The notes: generated by a model not told the origin, from the letters alone. Shown: positions 8,463 through 18,550, counted from the first letter of the stretch. The stretch is DNA of 64,000 nt from Sulfurovum lithotrophicum (GCF_000987835.1 NZ_CP011308.1:1922001-1986000); one strand, 5' to 3'. Numbers and translations: made by a program.

Positions 8463-9899
8463 TTAACAGATCACGATAGATTTGATCTCTGTGAACTCTT
8501 CAAGCGCCCATTTCGGGCCTTCCCGTCCCACACCTGAAAGTTTGGCACCCCCGTAAGGCTGCACGTCGAAACGCAGTGTCGGGATATCATTGATCACCAC
8601 ACCGCCGCACTCGGCATCGTCTATAAAGTTCTGTGTCATTTTCAGATCATTGGTGAAGATGGAAAATTGCAACCCGTAGGGAGAATCGTTCATCTTCTTC
8701 ACGGCTGTATCATAATTTGAAACTGAGACCAGTGAAACGATAGGCGCGAAGACCTCTTCACAGATGATCTTCATCTCATCGGTCACATCCGCCATGACGG
8801 TTGGGGGGAAGAGTCCTTCCACGGTCTCCTCTCCACCTACGATCACTCTGGCACCTTCAGCCTTGGCTGACGCTATCCAGTTCTTTGCTCTCTCTTTGGA
8901 CTCACTGTCGATAAGCGGCCCCATGAAGGTATCGTCCTCATAGGGTGACCCTACTTTGAGTTTGGCCGTCTCCATGGCAATGAGTGTTGCGAACTCTCCA
9001 TAGACTTCCGCATTGACATAAATCCTCTGCAGCGAGATACAGACCTGTCCGGAGTTGTAGAAAGCACCGAAAGCACAGCGTGCAGCCGCAAGTTCAAGGT
9101 CGGCACTTTCATCGATGTAGGTGGCGGCATTCCCGCCCAGTTCAAGGCTCACCTTTTTAATGCCCGCCTGAGACATAATGATATTGCCTACCGGAACAGA
9201 ACCGGTGAAACTGATGACCCTCGGAATGTCACTTTTGACCAGAGTGGAACCTACCTCTGCATCACCATAGACTACCGAAAGTGCATCTTTAACGGCATAC
9301 TCGGAAGAGATAAAAAGCTTGGCCAGCATATAGGCTGTCATGGGTGCCTCTGGTGTGGGCTTGAGTACTACGGCATTCCCTGCACCCAGTGCAGGTGCGA
9401 TCTTATGCGCTACAAGGTTCAACGGGAAATTGAAAGGCGTGATACAGGCAATTACTCCTGCAGGTTCACGTCTGTAGTACGCCATAGTCTTCCTGCCGCT
9501 GGGCATGATGTCCGTCGGAATGGTCTCTCCCGCAAGGTTGGCAAGTTCAAGAACGGTCAGTTTGATCGTCTCGATACATCTATCCACTTCAATACGCGAG
9601 AATGCGATGGGTTTTGCCACCTCTTTTGTCAGCATAAGAGCAAAAACTTCTTTCTCTTCTTCAAGTCTTTTTGCCACATCTTCCAGCCAGAGTATACGCT
9701 GGGAAAGAGGTGTTTTTGCCGCCTCTTTGGCCGCCTCTTTGGCGATCTTCAGTGCATGTACCGTATCGTCGGAATCACAAGCCTGCGCTATGCTGACAAC
9801 AATACCGTCATAAGGGCTGCAGCGTTCTGTCTTCTCTTCTTTGGTTGCTTCAGTGGAACCAAAAAGAATCTTCGCTTCTACATCTTCTTCATCAAACAT
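8463..9899 (-). CDS. NAD(P)-dependent aldehyde dehydrogenase
   Basis: A 478-residue ALDH-superfamily enzyme with catalytic Cys287 in SGQVC, general base Glu253 in SLELGGN, and Asn157 in TPFNFP. The sequence around KEVAKPIAFSRIEVDR resembles lactaldehyde / non-phosphorylating glyceraldehyde-3-phosphate dehydrogenase relatives more than betaine aldehyde dehydrogenases. The substrate is not assignable. AGAGGTACGAAT precedes the ATG. Confidence 0.9.
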   Translation of the reverse strand: MFDEEDVEAKILFGSTEATKEEKTERCSPYDGIVVSIAQACDSDDTVHALKIAKEAAKEAAKTPLSQRILWLEDVAKRLEEEKEVFALMLTKEVAKPIAFSRIEVDRCIETIKLTVLELANLAGETIPTDIMPSGRKTMAYYRREPAGVIACITPFNFPLNLVAHKIAPALGAGNAVVLKPTPEAPMTAYMLAKLFISSEYAVKDALSVVYGDAEVGSTLVKSDIPRVISFTGSVPVGNIIMSQAGIKKVSLELGGNAATYIDESADLELAAARCAFGAFYNSGQVCISLQRIYVNAEVYGEFATLIAMETAKLKVGSPYEDDTFMGPLIDSESKERAKNWIASAKAEGARVIVGGEETVEGLFPPTVMADVTDEMKIICEEVFAPIVSLVSVSNYDTAVKKMNDSPYGLQFSIFTNDLKMTQNFIDDAECGGVVINDIPTLRFDVQPYGGAKLSGVGREGPKWALEEFTEIKSIVIC

Positions 9900-9945
9900 A
9901 TTCGTACCTCTTGTAGGGAATTGTAATGATTATAGCAAAAAAAAA

Positions 9946-10017
9946 TGTAGGGTCGATTTATCGGTTATGATTTAAGTAGAAACATATGGGGAAAGTTTCG
10001 GTCAGTAAACTGACCCT
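9946..10017. repeat. REP-like element, variant copy D
   Basis: TGTAGGGTCG (9946-9955) and GACCCT (10012-10017) are inverted ends of a 72-bp segment. The right part is a perfect hairpin GGTCAGT-AA-ACTGACC (10000-10015) followed by CTTTT. It resembles copies A-C (GTAGGGTGC) in its left end but differs inside. It fills most of the 9900-10026 gap. Confidence 0.5.
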
Positions 10018-10026
10018 TTTGCAAGA

Positions 10027-10269
10027 TTATTTCTTTTTTGTCGTATGACTGCAGGAGGTACTGTCGCAATAGCTTTTTTTAAGAACGAATTTATACACGA
10101 GATCTTTGATCATCAAAATAAGACAATAGACCCAAAGCACATCGATAATAATATTGTCTTTATAGTCCAGGCCGTAACGCAGCAGCGGCCATCCAAAGAG
10201 GATAAGATACTTCATGTAGTAGAAGAAAAGTATCCCTACACCGTATACTTCTTTAAGAACTTGAATCAT
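10027..10269 (-). CDS. Small membrane protein (80 aa), unknown function
   Basis: Two hydrophobic stretches (about 8-30 and 40-57) are followed by a basic, Cys-containing tail (CDSTSCSHTTKKK). The start chosen is ATG 10269, preceded by AGGAAGACA. A TTG six codons upstream has no ribosome site and lies inside a palindrome. I do not recognise the family. Confidence 0.55.
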   Translation of the reverse strand: MIQVLKEVYGVGILFFYYMKYLILFGWPLLRYGLDYKDNIIIDVLWVYCLILMIKDLVYKFVLKKSYCDSTSCSHTTKKK

Positions 10270-10281
10270 TGTCTTCCTAAA

Positions 10282-10297
10282 ATGCAACTAGTTGCAT
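10282..10297. promoter_or_regulatory. 16-bp perfect palindrome, candidate operator
   Basis: ATGCAACTAGTTGCAT is a perfect 16-bp palindrome located 13 bp upstream of ATG 10269. Its symmetry and size suit a dimeric repressor of the MarR type. The regulator is unknown. Confidence 0.4.
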
Positions 10298-10356
10298 GAG
10301 CCAACTGCTGAAGTTATCGTAGTGTATACCTTCAGGTGTGACACAGCGTCAGCGTA

Positions 10357-10381
10357 GTCTTTTGGACTTTATTCAAAAGAC
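10357..10381 (-). terminator. Stem-loop at the end of the nap operon
   Basis: GTCTTTTG-N9-CAAAAGAC is an 8-bp perfect stem starting 4 bp past the last nap-operon stop codon (10385). It lacks a long T-tract on the minus strand, so it may stabilise the 3' end and not terminate by itself. Confidence 0.5.
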
Positions 10382-10384
10382 GTC

Positions 10385-10696
10385 CTATGATGAGAAATTG
10401 GGAGTTCCGTCAGGCATATGCTCCATATTCTCACGCTTCGCTTCCTGTTCGGCTTCATAGGCATTCATCTGCATACGTACTTCATTGATCTGCTCGGGGG
10501 TCACGCCGTCATCACTTGACCAGATCACTTCGATCTCATCGCCATATTCTTTGCCCATCTCTTCGACCTTCTCTGCATACTCATAGACATCCAGACAGAA
10601 TACCGGTTCGGCATCCTCTTTCATCGTATCTGTCAGTTCGATATACCAACGGCCCAGAGGAGAGGTTTTGATCACCGATTCAATTACGCCTGCCAT
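10385..10696 (-). CDS. Nap-operon protein of unknown function (103 aa)
   Basis: A soluble acidic protein of 103 residues, beginning MAGVIESVIKTSPLGRWYIELT, with an EYAEKVEEMGKEYGDEIEV helix. It has one Cys and no cofactor motif. It follows napD by 2 bp and is the last gene of the nap operon. The position suggests a role in nitrate reductase assembly or regulation. I do not recognise a family. Confidence 0.65.
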   Translation of the reverse strand: MAGVIESVIKTSPLGRWYIELTDTMKEDAEPVFCLDVYEYAEKVEEMGKEYGDEIEVIWSSDDGVTPEQINEVRMQMNAYEAEQEAKRENMEHMPDGTPNFSS

Positions 10697-10698
10697 AA

Positions 10699-11058
10699 TT
10701 AAAATCCTAACTTTTTATGTCTGAGGTCACCGTGGTATACCACATCCTTAACATCGATGTCTTCCTCGTTAAGTACGTCGGGTACCGGGTTCTCTTCTTC
10801 AAGTCTTTTGACTTCCGCATCGAGTTCATCTTCCTGATACGTCATCATCATATCTGCCGCGATCACATTGGGAAGCCGCTGTATCTTGACGAGTTTTTCG
10901 ATCTCCTCTTCCACACCTTTTCCTTCGACAGTTACAATGATCTTTCCTTTTTCCTTGTCATGCAGATGATAATCTACATAATCGGCTTCTTTAAAGAACG
11001 CCACCAGCTCATCGATATTTTTCGGCAAAGCCTGCACTACAATACTTGATACATTCAT
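10699..11058 (-). CDS. napD: NapD, chaperone of periplasmic nitrate reductase
   Basis: The N-terminal 80 residues are NapD-like (MNVSSIVVQALPKNIDELVAF, KIIVTVEGKGVEEEIEKL, then LPNVIAADMMMTYQED). NapD is a cytoplasmic protein that binds the twin-arginine signal of NapA during cofactor insertion. This form is 119 residues, longer than the usual ~90-110, with an acidic C-terminal extension. AAAGGAGAAACG precedes the ATG. Confidence 0.88.
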   Translation of the reverse strand: MNVSSIVVQALPKNIDELVAFFKEADYVDYHLHDKEKGKIIVTVEGKGVEEEIEKLVKIQRLPNVIAADMMMTYQEDELDAEVKRLEEENPVPDVLNEEDIDVKDVVYHGDLRHKKLGF

Positions 11059-11068
11059 CGTTTCTCCT

Positions 11069-12022
11069 TTATTTTTTTAAATCCCACACCATTACAGTGC
11101 TGTCATCACTGGATGAATAGAGTCTGTTCTCATCTTTGAAAATAATAACATTTAGTGTACTCTTTTGCCCCTTAAGCAAGGCTATTTTAGCCTTGTCAGA
11201 AGTACGATAGATGGAAATATTGTTCTGTTCGTCCATTGTAAACGCTACTTTCTCTGCAGAGGGGCTCAGTGCTGTCGCATAAATGAGAAAATCACCCTGA
11301 ATGTACGTTCCTGTACCGGTCGTTACATCGTAGAAAGCCCCTCTTCTGTCCTGTCCTGCTGCCGAGACGGTCTTCTGCTTATAGTCGACCTTGTAGACAT
11401 TGTCCACATTTTGTCCCTGCAACTGTCTGATCACTTTCCCGCTTTTCACATCCACAACATTCAGTACACCGCTCTCACAGGCGAAAACCGCCTGGCTTTT
11501 GTCTTCATTGAGTGCAAAATCGGAAAATTTTGATTCACTCAACTGAACCCGGTAGCGCTCTTTTCCGCTGTTGATATCAAGCAGTGCCACCTCGTTACTG
11601 AGATAACCAAGCAAAATATGCGAATCATCCACAAATCGTGCTTTGATGATTGCCTCCTTATCATCAGCGGACAAGAGTTGTTTCAATGTTTTATCATAGA
11701 GGTAAAGATTGGAGTAGCCGCCTTTTCCGCTGTCACTCAGCAGAAGATATTTCTCTCCTGTCACATCCGTACTCATGACCCTGGTCGGCATAATGTCACC
11801 CATAAAATCTTTCACATCCGGAATAGAGACCTCTTTGATCTTTTTACTATTGGCCGTATCATACACTTCAATATGCCCCATATCGGTTGCAATGACCAAA
11901 TGGCCGTTTGAGAGGACCATATCTTTTGCTGTCCCGTTGACCTCTATTGTCTCAACGGGTGAGAATACCGGTGTTGCCCAGGCAGCCATGCTCAAGAGGC
12001 AAAGCAGCAGGAGTCTTCTCAT
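11069..12022 (-). CDS. napL: NapL, periplasmic beta-propeller protein
   Basis: A 317-residue protein with a signal peptide (LLLLCLLSMAAWA) and repeated propeller blades ending in motifs such as GHIEVYDTANSKKI, GVLNVVDVKSGKVI and STVMVWDLKK. NapL occurs in epsilonproteobacterial nap operons, where it affects nitrate reductase maturation or activity. Its start overlaps the stop of the preceding gene by 4 bp, so they are coupled. Confidence 0.82.
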   Translation of the reverse strand: MRRLLLLCLLSMAAWATPVFSPVETIEVNGTAKDMVLSNGHLVIATDMGHIEVYDTANSKKIKEVSIPDVKDFMGDIMPTRVMSTDVTGEKYLLLSDSGKGGYSNLYLYDKTLKQLLSADDKEAIIKARFVDDSHILLGYLSNEVALLDINSGKERYRVQLSESKFSDFALNEDKSQAVFACESGVLNVVDVKSGKVIRQLQGQNVDNVYKVDYKQKTVSAAGQDRRGAFYDVTTGTGTYIQGDFLIYATALSPSAEKVAFTMDEQNNISIYRTSDKAKIALLKGQKSTLNVIIFKDENRLYSSSDDSTVMVWDLKK

Positions 12023-12360
12023 ACCATCTCCTCGATGTGCTCCAGTACCAATGTAACAATCTCTTCCTCACTCAAGGCCGATTTTACACCATAGAGATCT
12101 TCTTCAGAAATAACAAAATTTTCAAAAGCACTGTGATCGCCAAGTGTGTCTGCCAATGCTGACATCTTCTCTTCTCCCAGAATTTTCTGAACAGGTTCTG
12201 CAATATAAATTACAAAGTTGTACTCTTCAAAATCAAACTCATACTCTTCGGAATCATAATCTTCGTAGTTCTCGTCCACATTGAGCAGGTGGCGTAACTC
12301 TACTTCTTTGTCTTCAAGTTTATCAAAAAGTTTCGGATATTTCACTTCCAAATTCATCAT
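12019..12360 (-). CDS. Acidic nap-operon protein of unknown function (113 aa)
   Basis: A very acidic soluble protein of 113 residues with a DENYEDYDSEEYEFDFEEY stretch. It has no Cys, signal peptide or cofactor motif. GGAG six bases before ATG 12360 fixes the start. It sits between napF and napL and is coupled to napL. I do not recognise the family. Confidence 0.7.
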   Translation of the reverse strand: MMNLEVKYPKLFDKLEDKEVELRHLLNVDENYEDYDSEEYEFDFEEYNFVIYIAEPVQKILGEEKMSALADTLGDHSAFENFVISEEDLYGVKSALSEEEIVTLVLEHIEEMV

Positions 12361-12446
12361 TCATTTCTCCAGTCAATCAATAGTTAGATCATTCATGACA
12401 TAGTAGCAGGATTTACCTCAAATCTATTGAGCCAAATCAATTTCAA

Positions 12447-12983
12447 CTATACCTCTGTCTGATCTACTTCCTGTTTCAACTCAAACACCTCATAAGAGAT
12501 TGCCTGTGTCGGGCACCTCGACATGCAAAAACCGCATGCCGTACACTTTTCATCATCGATGACTGGATTGAACATTCCGTTGAACAAAATGGCATCATCG
12601 ATACAAGGTTCTTTACAGGCATGGCAGATAACGCCCTGATGTGCCACACAAGCTTCAAGCGATATTTTGAACACAGCGTTGAGCCAGTCGGCTGTACCTT
12701 CATTCTCCAGCGAAAGCACACCTGTTTCACAGACTTCGGCACAGGCATCGCAAAAAGTGCAGCCGTTCTCTTTGAATGTGAGTGTCGGCGTACCATCATC
12801 CGCTATAAAAATGATCTTCTCATCACAGGAAGCGACACAACTTTTGCTTTCGCAAGAGGGGCACTCACTCTGAAAAAGAGATTCGTCTTTACCGTAAGGC
12901 GGTCTCACCAAAAGAGGAGACTCCTCTTTGGTTTGACGCAGTGGTTTGGTGAAGGATCTAAAAAAATCTCTTCGATTCGCCAC
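12447..12983 (-). CDS. napF: NapF-like ferredoxin protein
   Basis: A 178-residue cytoplasmic iron-sulfur protein. Cys clusters are CPSCESKSCVASC, CTFCDACAEVC, a partial CHACKEPC and CTACGFCMSRCP, consistent with three or four 4Fe-4S centres. The N-terminus MANRRDFFRSF matches the NapF family. GTG 12983 overlaps the napB stop (TAGTG). NapF is thought to help assemble the NapA iron-sulfur/molybdenum centre. Confidence 0.87.
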   Translation of the reverse strand: MANRRDFFRSFTKPLRQTKEESPLLVRPPYGKDESLFQSECPSCESKSCVASCDEKIIFIADDGTPTLTFKENGCTFCDACAEVCETGVLSLENEGTADWLNAVFKISLEACVAHQGVICHACKEPCIDDAILFNGMFNPVIDDEKCTACGFCMSRCPTQAISYEVFELKQEVDQTEV

Positions 12984-13948
12984 TATTTGACACCATCATC
13001 CATCATATTGACAAGATTTGACTTGGTTTTAAACTCATCTGTCAATCCATCCGGTTTAAATGTATTGGCTACAGCTGTTTTCACGTTTGCCTGCGGTGCA
13101 TGACACTGAGAACAGTTGAATCTACCCTGATAGAGGTGATTGAGTTTTTTAACTTTGGCAAGCTTGATATCGCCTACGTTACCCATGTCACCCTTTTGGA
13201 TACCGACTTTTTTACCTTCTTTGACCAATTCACCGTTTTTATAGACTGTTGTCGGTCTGTAGTTGGTAAAGTGAGATGGCGGAATAGGTGTAGCACCTAC
13301 GCCTTTTGCCACATCAGGCATATGACATCCAAGACATTGGTTGTTGTCTTTGGTGATCGGCAGCAATCCTTCCACTGAGTGAGGGATCATTGGTGGTGCA
13401 TTGACATACGCTCTTTCAAACTTTGGAGCAGTTCCAGGAGCAGGTCTGTCATCTTTTCCTTTTACCGGTGCAACCTTTTCATCGAAAAGTGATGTTTTTC
13501 TCAGACCCAATACTGTCTCATCAACTACTTTTTTGTTTCCGAGATCTTCTTTGTCAATTCTCTTGGGATCACATACATCTTTGTTGATATCGATCACCTT
13601 AGCCTCTGCCACAGCTGCAGCTGCTGCATGTTCCGTCGCTTTGTCTGTTGGCACACCTGCACCACCCTTGATGGAAGCAGCGATCGCTTTCATGTCAGCA
13701 TCCGAGAGTGAAGCGACCTGGCCTTTCATAAGACCTTTCATCGCTCCGCCGTAGGTACCGTTCTTATAGCCCTTGAGCGCGACAAGAATATCTGCTTCAC
13801 TCATATCTTTTACGATCTTGGACTTACCCATTGCTTTTTTCTCAAAATGCTGTCCGTGACATCCTGCACATGCTGCCGTACTTGCACCATACAGTGCTGA
13901 AGCAGCAAGCAGTGAACCCAATGCCATTACCTTGATTACTTTTGTCAT
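12983..13948 (-). CDS. napB: NapB fused to an N-terminal cytochrome c domain (triheme)
   Basis: From ATG 13948 (after AAAGGAGAAGAA) the protein has 321 residues. Signal peptide 1 to about 24, then a class I cytochrome c domain with CAGCH at 27-31 and candidate Met ligands around 70-86. An Ala-rich linker follows (about 100-118). The NapB diheme domain comes last, with CLGCH at 205-209 and CSQCH at 279-283. NapB is normally about 150-180 residues with two hemes. NapB passes electrons to NapA, and NapGH is the likely quinol-side donor in the absence of NapC. Confidence 0.9.
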   Translation of the reverse strand: MTKVIKVMALGSLLAASALYGASTAACAGCHGQHFEKKAMGKSKIVKDMSEADILVALKGYKNGTYGGAMKGLMKGQVASLSDADMKAIAASIKGGAGVPTDKATEHAAAAAVAEAKVIDINKDVCDPKRIDKEDLGNKKVVDETVLGLRKTSLFDEKVAPVKGKDDRPAPGTAPKFERAYVNAPPMIPHSVEGLLPITKDNNQCLGCHMPDVAKGVGATPIPPSHFTNYRPTTVYKNGELVKEGKKVGIQKGDMGNVGDIKLAKVKKLNHLYQGRFNCSQCHAPQANVKTAVANTFKPDGLTDEFKTKSNLVNMMDDGVK

Positions 13949-13958
13949 TTCTTCTCCT

Positions 13959-14771
13959 TTAATCATTTACTTTATTTGTAAAACTTCTAATTCCAAATCC
14001 CAAAGCATCATCATCACAGACGTCGATACATCGACCACAATTGGTGCACTCACCGTCTGTAACTGAAATACTCTCTTTGTTTATCATATGCAAGACCTGG
14101 TTTTCAGGACATACCACCTTGCACTTCATACAGGCTGTACAGGCTCCATGGTCATGCTTGACCCTGACAAGGCTTGCTTTGCCTATAAGTGAATAGGTTG
14201 CCCCCAGGGGACACAGATGTCCGCACCAGCCGTTTTTGACCCCGAAGAGATCAAAAAGGAATATTGCTATGACCACCGAGATCCCTGCACCAAATCCAAA
14301 GATAATACCTCTTTGCATGATGGTAATGGGGCTCAGCGCTTCAAATGCGGCAATACCGACAATAGCTGAGACGATCAAGCCAAGTACCATGATCCAGTAA
14401 CGTGCACGTCTTTTAAGAAAACGATAATTCACTTCTTCTTTGTCTAAATTAAGTTTGCGTCTGAGCCAGTTGGCCAGGTCCGTCACCATATTGATGGGAC
14501 ATACCCAGCTGCAAAAAGCCCTGCCGCCTACGATCATATAGAAAAGTGTGATGATCAACGCTCCCAAAAGTACATCTGCTCCCAACACAAAACCTGTAGC
14601 TAAAACCTGCAGTGTCGTGTAGGGATCAGCCAACGGGATCACACCGAAAAGCAGTGAGGATCCAAATGTACCTTTCAAAATAGTCCAACCATAAGCATTG
14701 GCACCAAAGTACAGTACCAAAAGCCCGATCTGTGTTACCCTTCTAAGAAGTAGATATTTTAAATTTTTCAT
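13959..14771 (-). CDS. napH: NapH, membrane iron-sulfur quinol dehydrogenase subunit
   Basis: A 270-residue inner-membrane protein with about four transmembrane helices and the family motif GRAFCSWVCP. Two C-terminal 4Fe-4S sites follow (CTACMKCKVVCP, CTNCGRCIDVC). NapH works with NapG to pass quinol electrons to NapB/NapA. Its start overlaps the napG stop by one base. Confidence 0.93.
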   Translation of the reverse strand: MKNLKYLLLRRVTQIGLLVLYFGANAYGWTILKGTFGSSLLFGVIPLADPYTTLQVLATGFVLGADVLLGALIITLFYMIVGGRAFCSWVCPINMVTDLANWLRRKLNLDKEEVNYRFLKRRARYWIMVLGLIVSAIVGIAAFEALSPITIMQRGIIFGFGAGISVVIAIFLFDLFGVKNGWCGHLCPLGATYSLIGKASLVRVKHDHGACTACMKCKVVCPENQVLHMINKESISVTDGECTNCGRCIDVCDDDALGFGIRSFTNKVND

Positions 14772-15604
14772 TAATACTCTATCTCCTTATTCAAATAATC
14801 CACCGGCGCTTTTTCGCTTCGTTTTGTATGCGTTTCTATCTCTTCTGCTTTTCTGTTTCCTACTCTTTCCTGGTCTTTTTTGTCCCAACCTTTTACATAA
14901 TGAGCTCCTGCTTTTCCTGTTGCGTGTTCACGCGGCAGTACAAAGATAGCCGGTTTTTCAGTCACACAGGCTTTTTCACACAAGCCGCATCCTGTACAGA
15001 CATCCGAATGGACGACAGGCAGCAAAAATGCATGTTTTCCCGTTCGTTCATTCTTCATATACTCCAGCGATATCGCTTCATCCAGCAAAGGACATGCCCG
15101 GTAACAGGCATCGCACTGCAAGCCCCAAAAGGCAATACAGCTCTCTTTATGTACAATGGCCAATCCCATTTGGGCTTTATTGATATCCAGTTCTCCTTTT
15201 TTGTCAAGAAGGCTTGGCATATCCAAAGCACCTGAGGGACAGACCGGAACACAGGGAATATCATCACACATATAACAGGGAACATCCCTTGGTGTAAAGA
15301 ACGGCGTACCTACCAGCCGGTGGTCGCCCCCTTTTGCCATTTGCAGGGTTCCAGGTCTTTGCTTTCCTGTCTCTTTGTCTATATTACTGTCACGATTATA
15401 GCACGCTTCCGCACACATTCCACACTTAATGCACGCATCAAGAAACGCTTCTTCTTTCAATGCCCCCGGCGGTCTGAGTACCAGCGGTGATGCTTTTGCT
15501 TCATCACAATAGCCACTCCACAACAATCCACCAAGAGCCGTTAAGCCAACGCTTTGAAGGGTCGTTGCCATGAACTTTCGTCTGTTGTTGTCGGAGTTTG
15601 CCAT
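14771..15604 (-). CDS. napG: NapG, periplasmic ferredoxin-type quinol dehydrogenase subunit
   Basis: A 277-residue protein with a Tat-type N-terminus (NNRRKFMATTLQSVG) and four Cys clusters (CIKCGMCAEAC, CYMCDDIPCVPVC, CDACYRAC, CTGCGLCEKAC), matching NapG with four 4Fe-4S centres. It is exported folded and pairs with NapH. It starts 4 bp after the napA stop. Confidence 0.93.
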   Translation of the reverse strand: MANSDNNRRKFMATTLQSVGLTALGGLLWSGYCDEAKASPLVLRPPGALKEEAFLDACIKCGMCAEACYNRDSNIDKETGKQRPGTLQMAKGGDHRLVGTPFFTPRDVPCYMCDDIPCVPVCPSGALDMPSLLDKKGELDINKAQMGLAIVHKESCIAFWGLQCDACYRACPLLDEAISLEYMKNERTGKHAFLLPVVHSDVCTGCGLCEKACVTEKPAIFVLPREHATGKAGAHYVKGWDKKDQERVGNRKAEEIETHTKRSEKAPVDYLNKEIEY

Positions 15605-15608
15605 TTAC

Positions 15609-18446
15609 TTATGCCTTTGTGATCTTAACTGCACATTTTTTGTAGTCTGTCTGCTTGGACATTGGACATGTCGCATCAAGACATACTTTGTTGATGAAGA
15701 CTTTCTCATCGAACCAAGGAACGAATACCAAGCCCTGAGGTGGTCTGTTACGGCCTCTCGTCTCAATTCTTGCTTTTACTTTACCACGTCTACTTTCAAC
15801 CCATGCAAGTTCGCCTCTCTTGAGACCTTTTGCTTTGGCATCACCAGGATGCATATAGCAGAGTGCTTCAGGAACCGCACGGAAGAGTTCAGGGACTCTC
15901 ATGGTCATCGTACCTGAGTGCCAGTGCTCGAGAACACGACCTGTACATAACCATGTATCGTAAGTTTCATCCGGCATTTCCGGTGGATCCATATATGGTC
16001 TTGCAAATATCTTCGCTTTGTTAGGAAGTGCATATTTGCCAAGTTTTTTGTTTGGCCCTTTCAAGTCACCCTGAAGGATCTTTTTCGCCAATGGACCATA
16101 GAATGCGTGTGTTGACTTGCTGCCTGATTTTTTAACCGCTTTTGCCGCATACGGATCGTACTTGACGTTAAATCTCCACTGTGTCTCTTTACCGTCGACA
16201 ACCGGCCACTTAAGTCCTCTTACTTTATGGTAAACAACAAATGGAGCAAGGTCATGTCCGTGTCCTCTACCAAAGCTTGCATACTCTTCCCAGAGATATT
16301 CCTGGATCATGAATCCGTAACCTTTGAATACCTTGCCATCAGAACCTATTACATTTCGGCTGTCACCAAGTGCTTCAGAGTTGTCATATCCTTTCTGAGG
16401 GAACTTGGAAGTATCGATTTTGTACGATTTTGCTTTTTTGTTCGCATAAAGGATCTCATACATCGTTGTATCTTCACTGTATCCCATTTTCTTAGCATCA
16501 GCGATGACGTTTGGAAGTTTTTTCTTATTTCTAAGTGTATAACCGCCCCAAAGGTCTTTCACGGTGAATCTCTTGGAGAATTCAACCCACTGCCATGTAT
16601 CTGACATCGCGTCACCTACAGGAAGTACCTGCTGTCTCCAGTGCTGTGATCTTCTTTCCGCATTTCCGTAAGCTCCCCATTTTTCATAGATCATTGCTGA
16701 CGGGAGTACAAGGTCGGAAACCATTGCTGAGATACCTGGGTATCCATCGGAAGTTACGATGAAGTTATCCATCTCTCTTGCCGCTTTGATCCAGTGTTTT
16801 GCAGAAGCTGAATCCTGGTATGCGTTACATACATTGACCCATGCAAATTTTACAACACCATCTTCGATATCTCTGTGGATCTTCATGATGTGCTGGTTAC
16901 CTACAGGGTTCAATGTACCCGCAGGGATTCCCCATGTTTTTTCAGCATGTGCTCTGTGTTTAGGGTTTTTCACCATCATATCGGCAGGAAGTCTGTGACA
17001 GAATGTACCAACCTCTCTTGCCGTACCACATGCTGAAGGCTGACCTGTCAACGAGAATGCACCGTTACCCGGCAATGCCTGCTTGTTCAGCAGGAAGTGA
17101 ACATTGTAGGAAAGTGTATTGACCCAGGTACCTCTGGTGTGCTGGTTCATACCCATTGTCCAGAATGAAACGACTTTTCTGTCTTTTTCAATATAGAGTG
17201 CTGCAAGATCTTTAAGTTTTTTCTTGAATGATTCAAGAGATTCGTTCGGATCACCTTTTGCGATCTTCGCTACATAGTCGAGCGTGAACGGTTCAAGTGA
17301 CTTCTTGTACTCTTCAAATGAGATCTTCCAGTGCTTGAGTGTACCGGCTGTGTTCTTCATTGTATCACCTTCTTTGATACCATATGGTGCCAATGCCGGT
17401 GCCTCTTTGGCTGAGATCTTTTTCTCCATCTCTTTGTTGATGGTCTGCATCTCAAGAGCAGTGTATTTTCCTGCACTACCATCTTTCCTGACTGGTGTAA
17501 TGGATTTTTCGCCTGCTCTTCTCATACCGTAACCGATGTTGAGTGGTCCGGCTGTAAAGACGATATTCTGCTTGACAAAATCCCAGTCGATTGCTTCAGG
17601 ATGGTTATAAACGATCTCATGCGCAATATAGTTCCACAACGCAAGGTCTGTGTTTGGTGAGAAGATAATGTTAAAGTCACCAAGGTCACAGGTTCTGTGT
17701 GTATAAGTCTGGATGTTAACGACTTTTACTTTGTCAGGATTGGAAAGTTTTCTGTCCGTAACTCTTGACCAGAGGATCGGGTGCATCTCTGCCATGTTGG
17801 ATCCCCAGGTAACGATGGTATCTGTAATTTCGATATCGTCATAACAACCTGACGGCTCATCGATACCGAATGTCTGATAGAAACCGACAACCGCAGATGC
17901 CATACAGTGACGTGCATTCGGGTCGATCGCATTCGATCTGAAACCGGCTTTCATCATTTTCTGTGCCGCATACCCCTCCATAATAGTATACTGACCGGAT
18001 GCAAATACCGCTAAACCTTCAGGCCCTTTTTCCTTCAATGCTTTTTTCGCATACTTTTCCATCTCATCGAATGCTCTTTTCCAAGAGACAGGTCTGAATT
18101 TACCATGTTTGTCAAATTCACCCTTGTCGTTCATTCTGAGAAGCGGTGTTTTCAGTCTGTCCGCACCATACATGATCTTTGCATTAAAGTAACCCTTAAT
18201 ACAGTTAAGACCTCTGTTCACCGGTGCCGCAGGGTCACCCTTAACCGCTACGATCCTACCACCTTTGGTCGCAAGCATGATACCACAACCCGTACCACAG
18301 AAACGACATGCTGCTTTATCCCATCTCCAATCTTTCTGTGCGTCATTCGCTGCCGCGTTCAGACTGGATGGAACAGCAATTCCCACAGCGCTGGCCGCAG
18401 ATGCTGCCGCTGCACTTTTTAGAAATTCTCTTCTATTTAAAGCCAT
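15609..18446 (-). CDS. napA: NapA, periplasmic nitrate reductase catalytic subunit
   Basis: A 945-residue Mo-bis-MGD enzyme that reduces nitrate to nitrite. It has a Tat signal ([16 protein letters not shown]), N-terminal 4Fe-4S ligands (CRFCGTGC then a fourth Cys in NRGLNCIKG), and the molybdenum Cys in ARHCMASAV. The start is ATG 18446 after GGAGGAAGTAAT; an upstream in-frame start at 18497 has no comparable site. It is the first gene of the operon running to 10385, which lacks napC and napE. Confidence 0.97.
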   Translation of the reverse strand: MALNRREFLKSAAAASAASAVGIAVPSSLNAAANDAQKDWRWDKAACRFCGTGCGIMLATKGGRIVAVKGDPAAPVNRGLNCIKGYFNAKIMYGADRLKTPLLRMNDKGEFDKHGKFRPVSWKRAFDEMEKYAKKALKEKGPEGLAVFASGQYTIMEGYAAQKMMKAGFRSNAIDPNARHCMASAVVGFYQTFGIDEPSGCYDDIEITDTIVTWGSNMAEMHPILWSRVTDRKLSNPDKVKVVNIQTYTHRTCDLGDFNIIFSPNTDLALWNYIAHEIVYNHPEAIDWDFVKQNIVFTAGPLNIGYGMRRAGEKSITPVRKDGSAGKYTALEMQTINKEMEKKISAKEAPALAPYGIKEGDTMKNTAGTLKHWKISFEEYKKSLEPFTLDYVAKIAKGDPNESLESFKKKLKDLAALYIEKDRKVVSFWTMGMNQHTRGTWVNTLSYNVHFLLNKQALPGNGAFSLTGQPSACGTAREVGTFCHRLPADMMVKNPKHRAHAEKTWGIPAGTLNPVGNQHIMKIHRDIEDGVVKFAWVNVCNAYQDSASAKHWIKAAREMDNFIVTSDGYPGISAMVSDLVLPSAMIYEKWGAYGNAERRSQHWRQQVLPVGDAMSDTWQWVEFSKRFTVKDLWGGYTLRNKKKLPNVIADAKKMGYSEDTTMYEILYANKKAKSYKIDTSKFPQKGYDNSEALGDSRNVIGSDGKVFKGYGFMIQEYLWEEYASFGRGHGHDLAPFVVYHKVRGLKWPVVDGKETQWRFNVKYDPYAAKAVKKSGSKSTHAFYGPLAKKILQGDLKGPNKKLGKYALPNKAKIFARPYMDPPEMPDETYDTWLCTGRVLEHWHSGTMTMRVPELFRAVPEALCYMHPGDAKAKGLKRGELAWVESRRGKVKARIETRGRNRPPQGLVFVPWFDEKVFINKVCLDATCPMSKQTDYKKCAVKITKA

Positions 18447-18550
18447 ATTACTTCCTCCGTAAATTGATTTTTGGTTATACGTCAAAAACCCTCTCAATAT
18501 TCCTGCTATTCAGAATTATTAAGAGAGCCTCCACGTACAACTACGTATAT

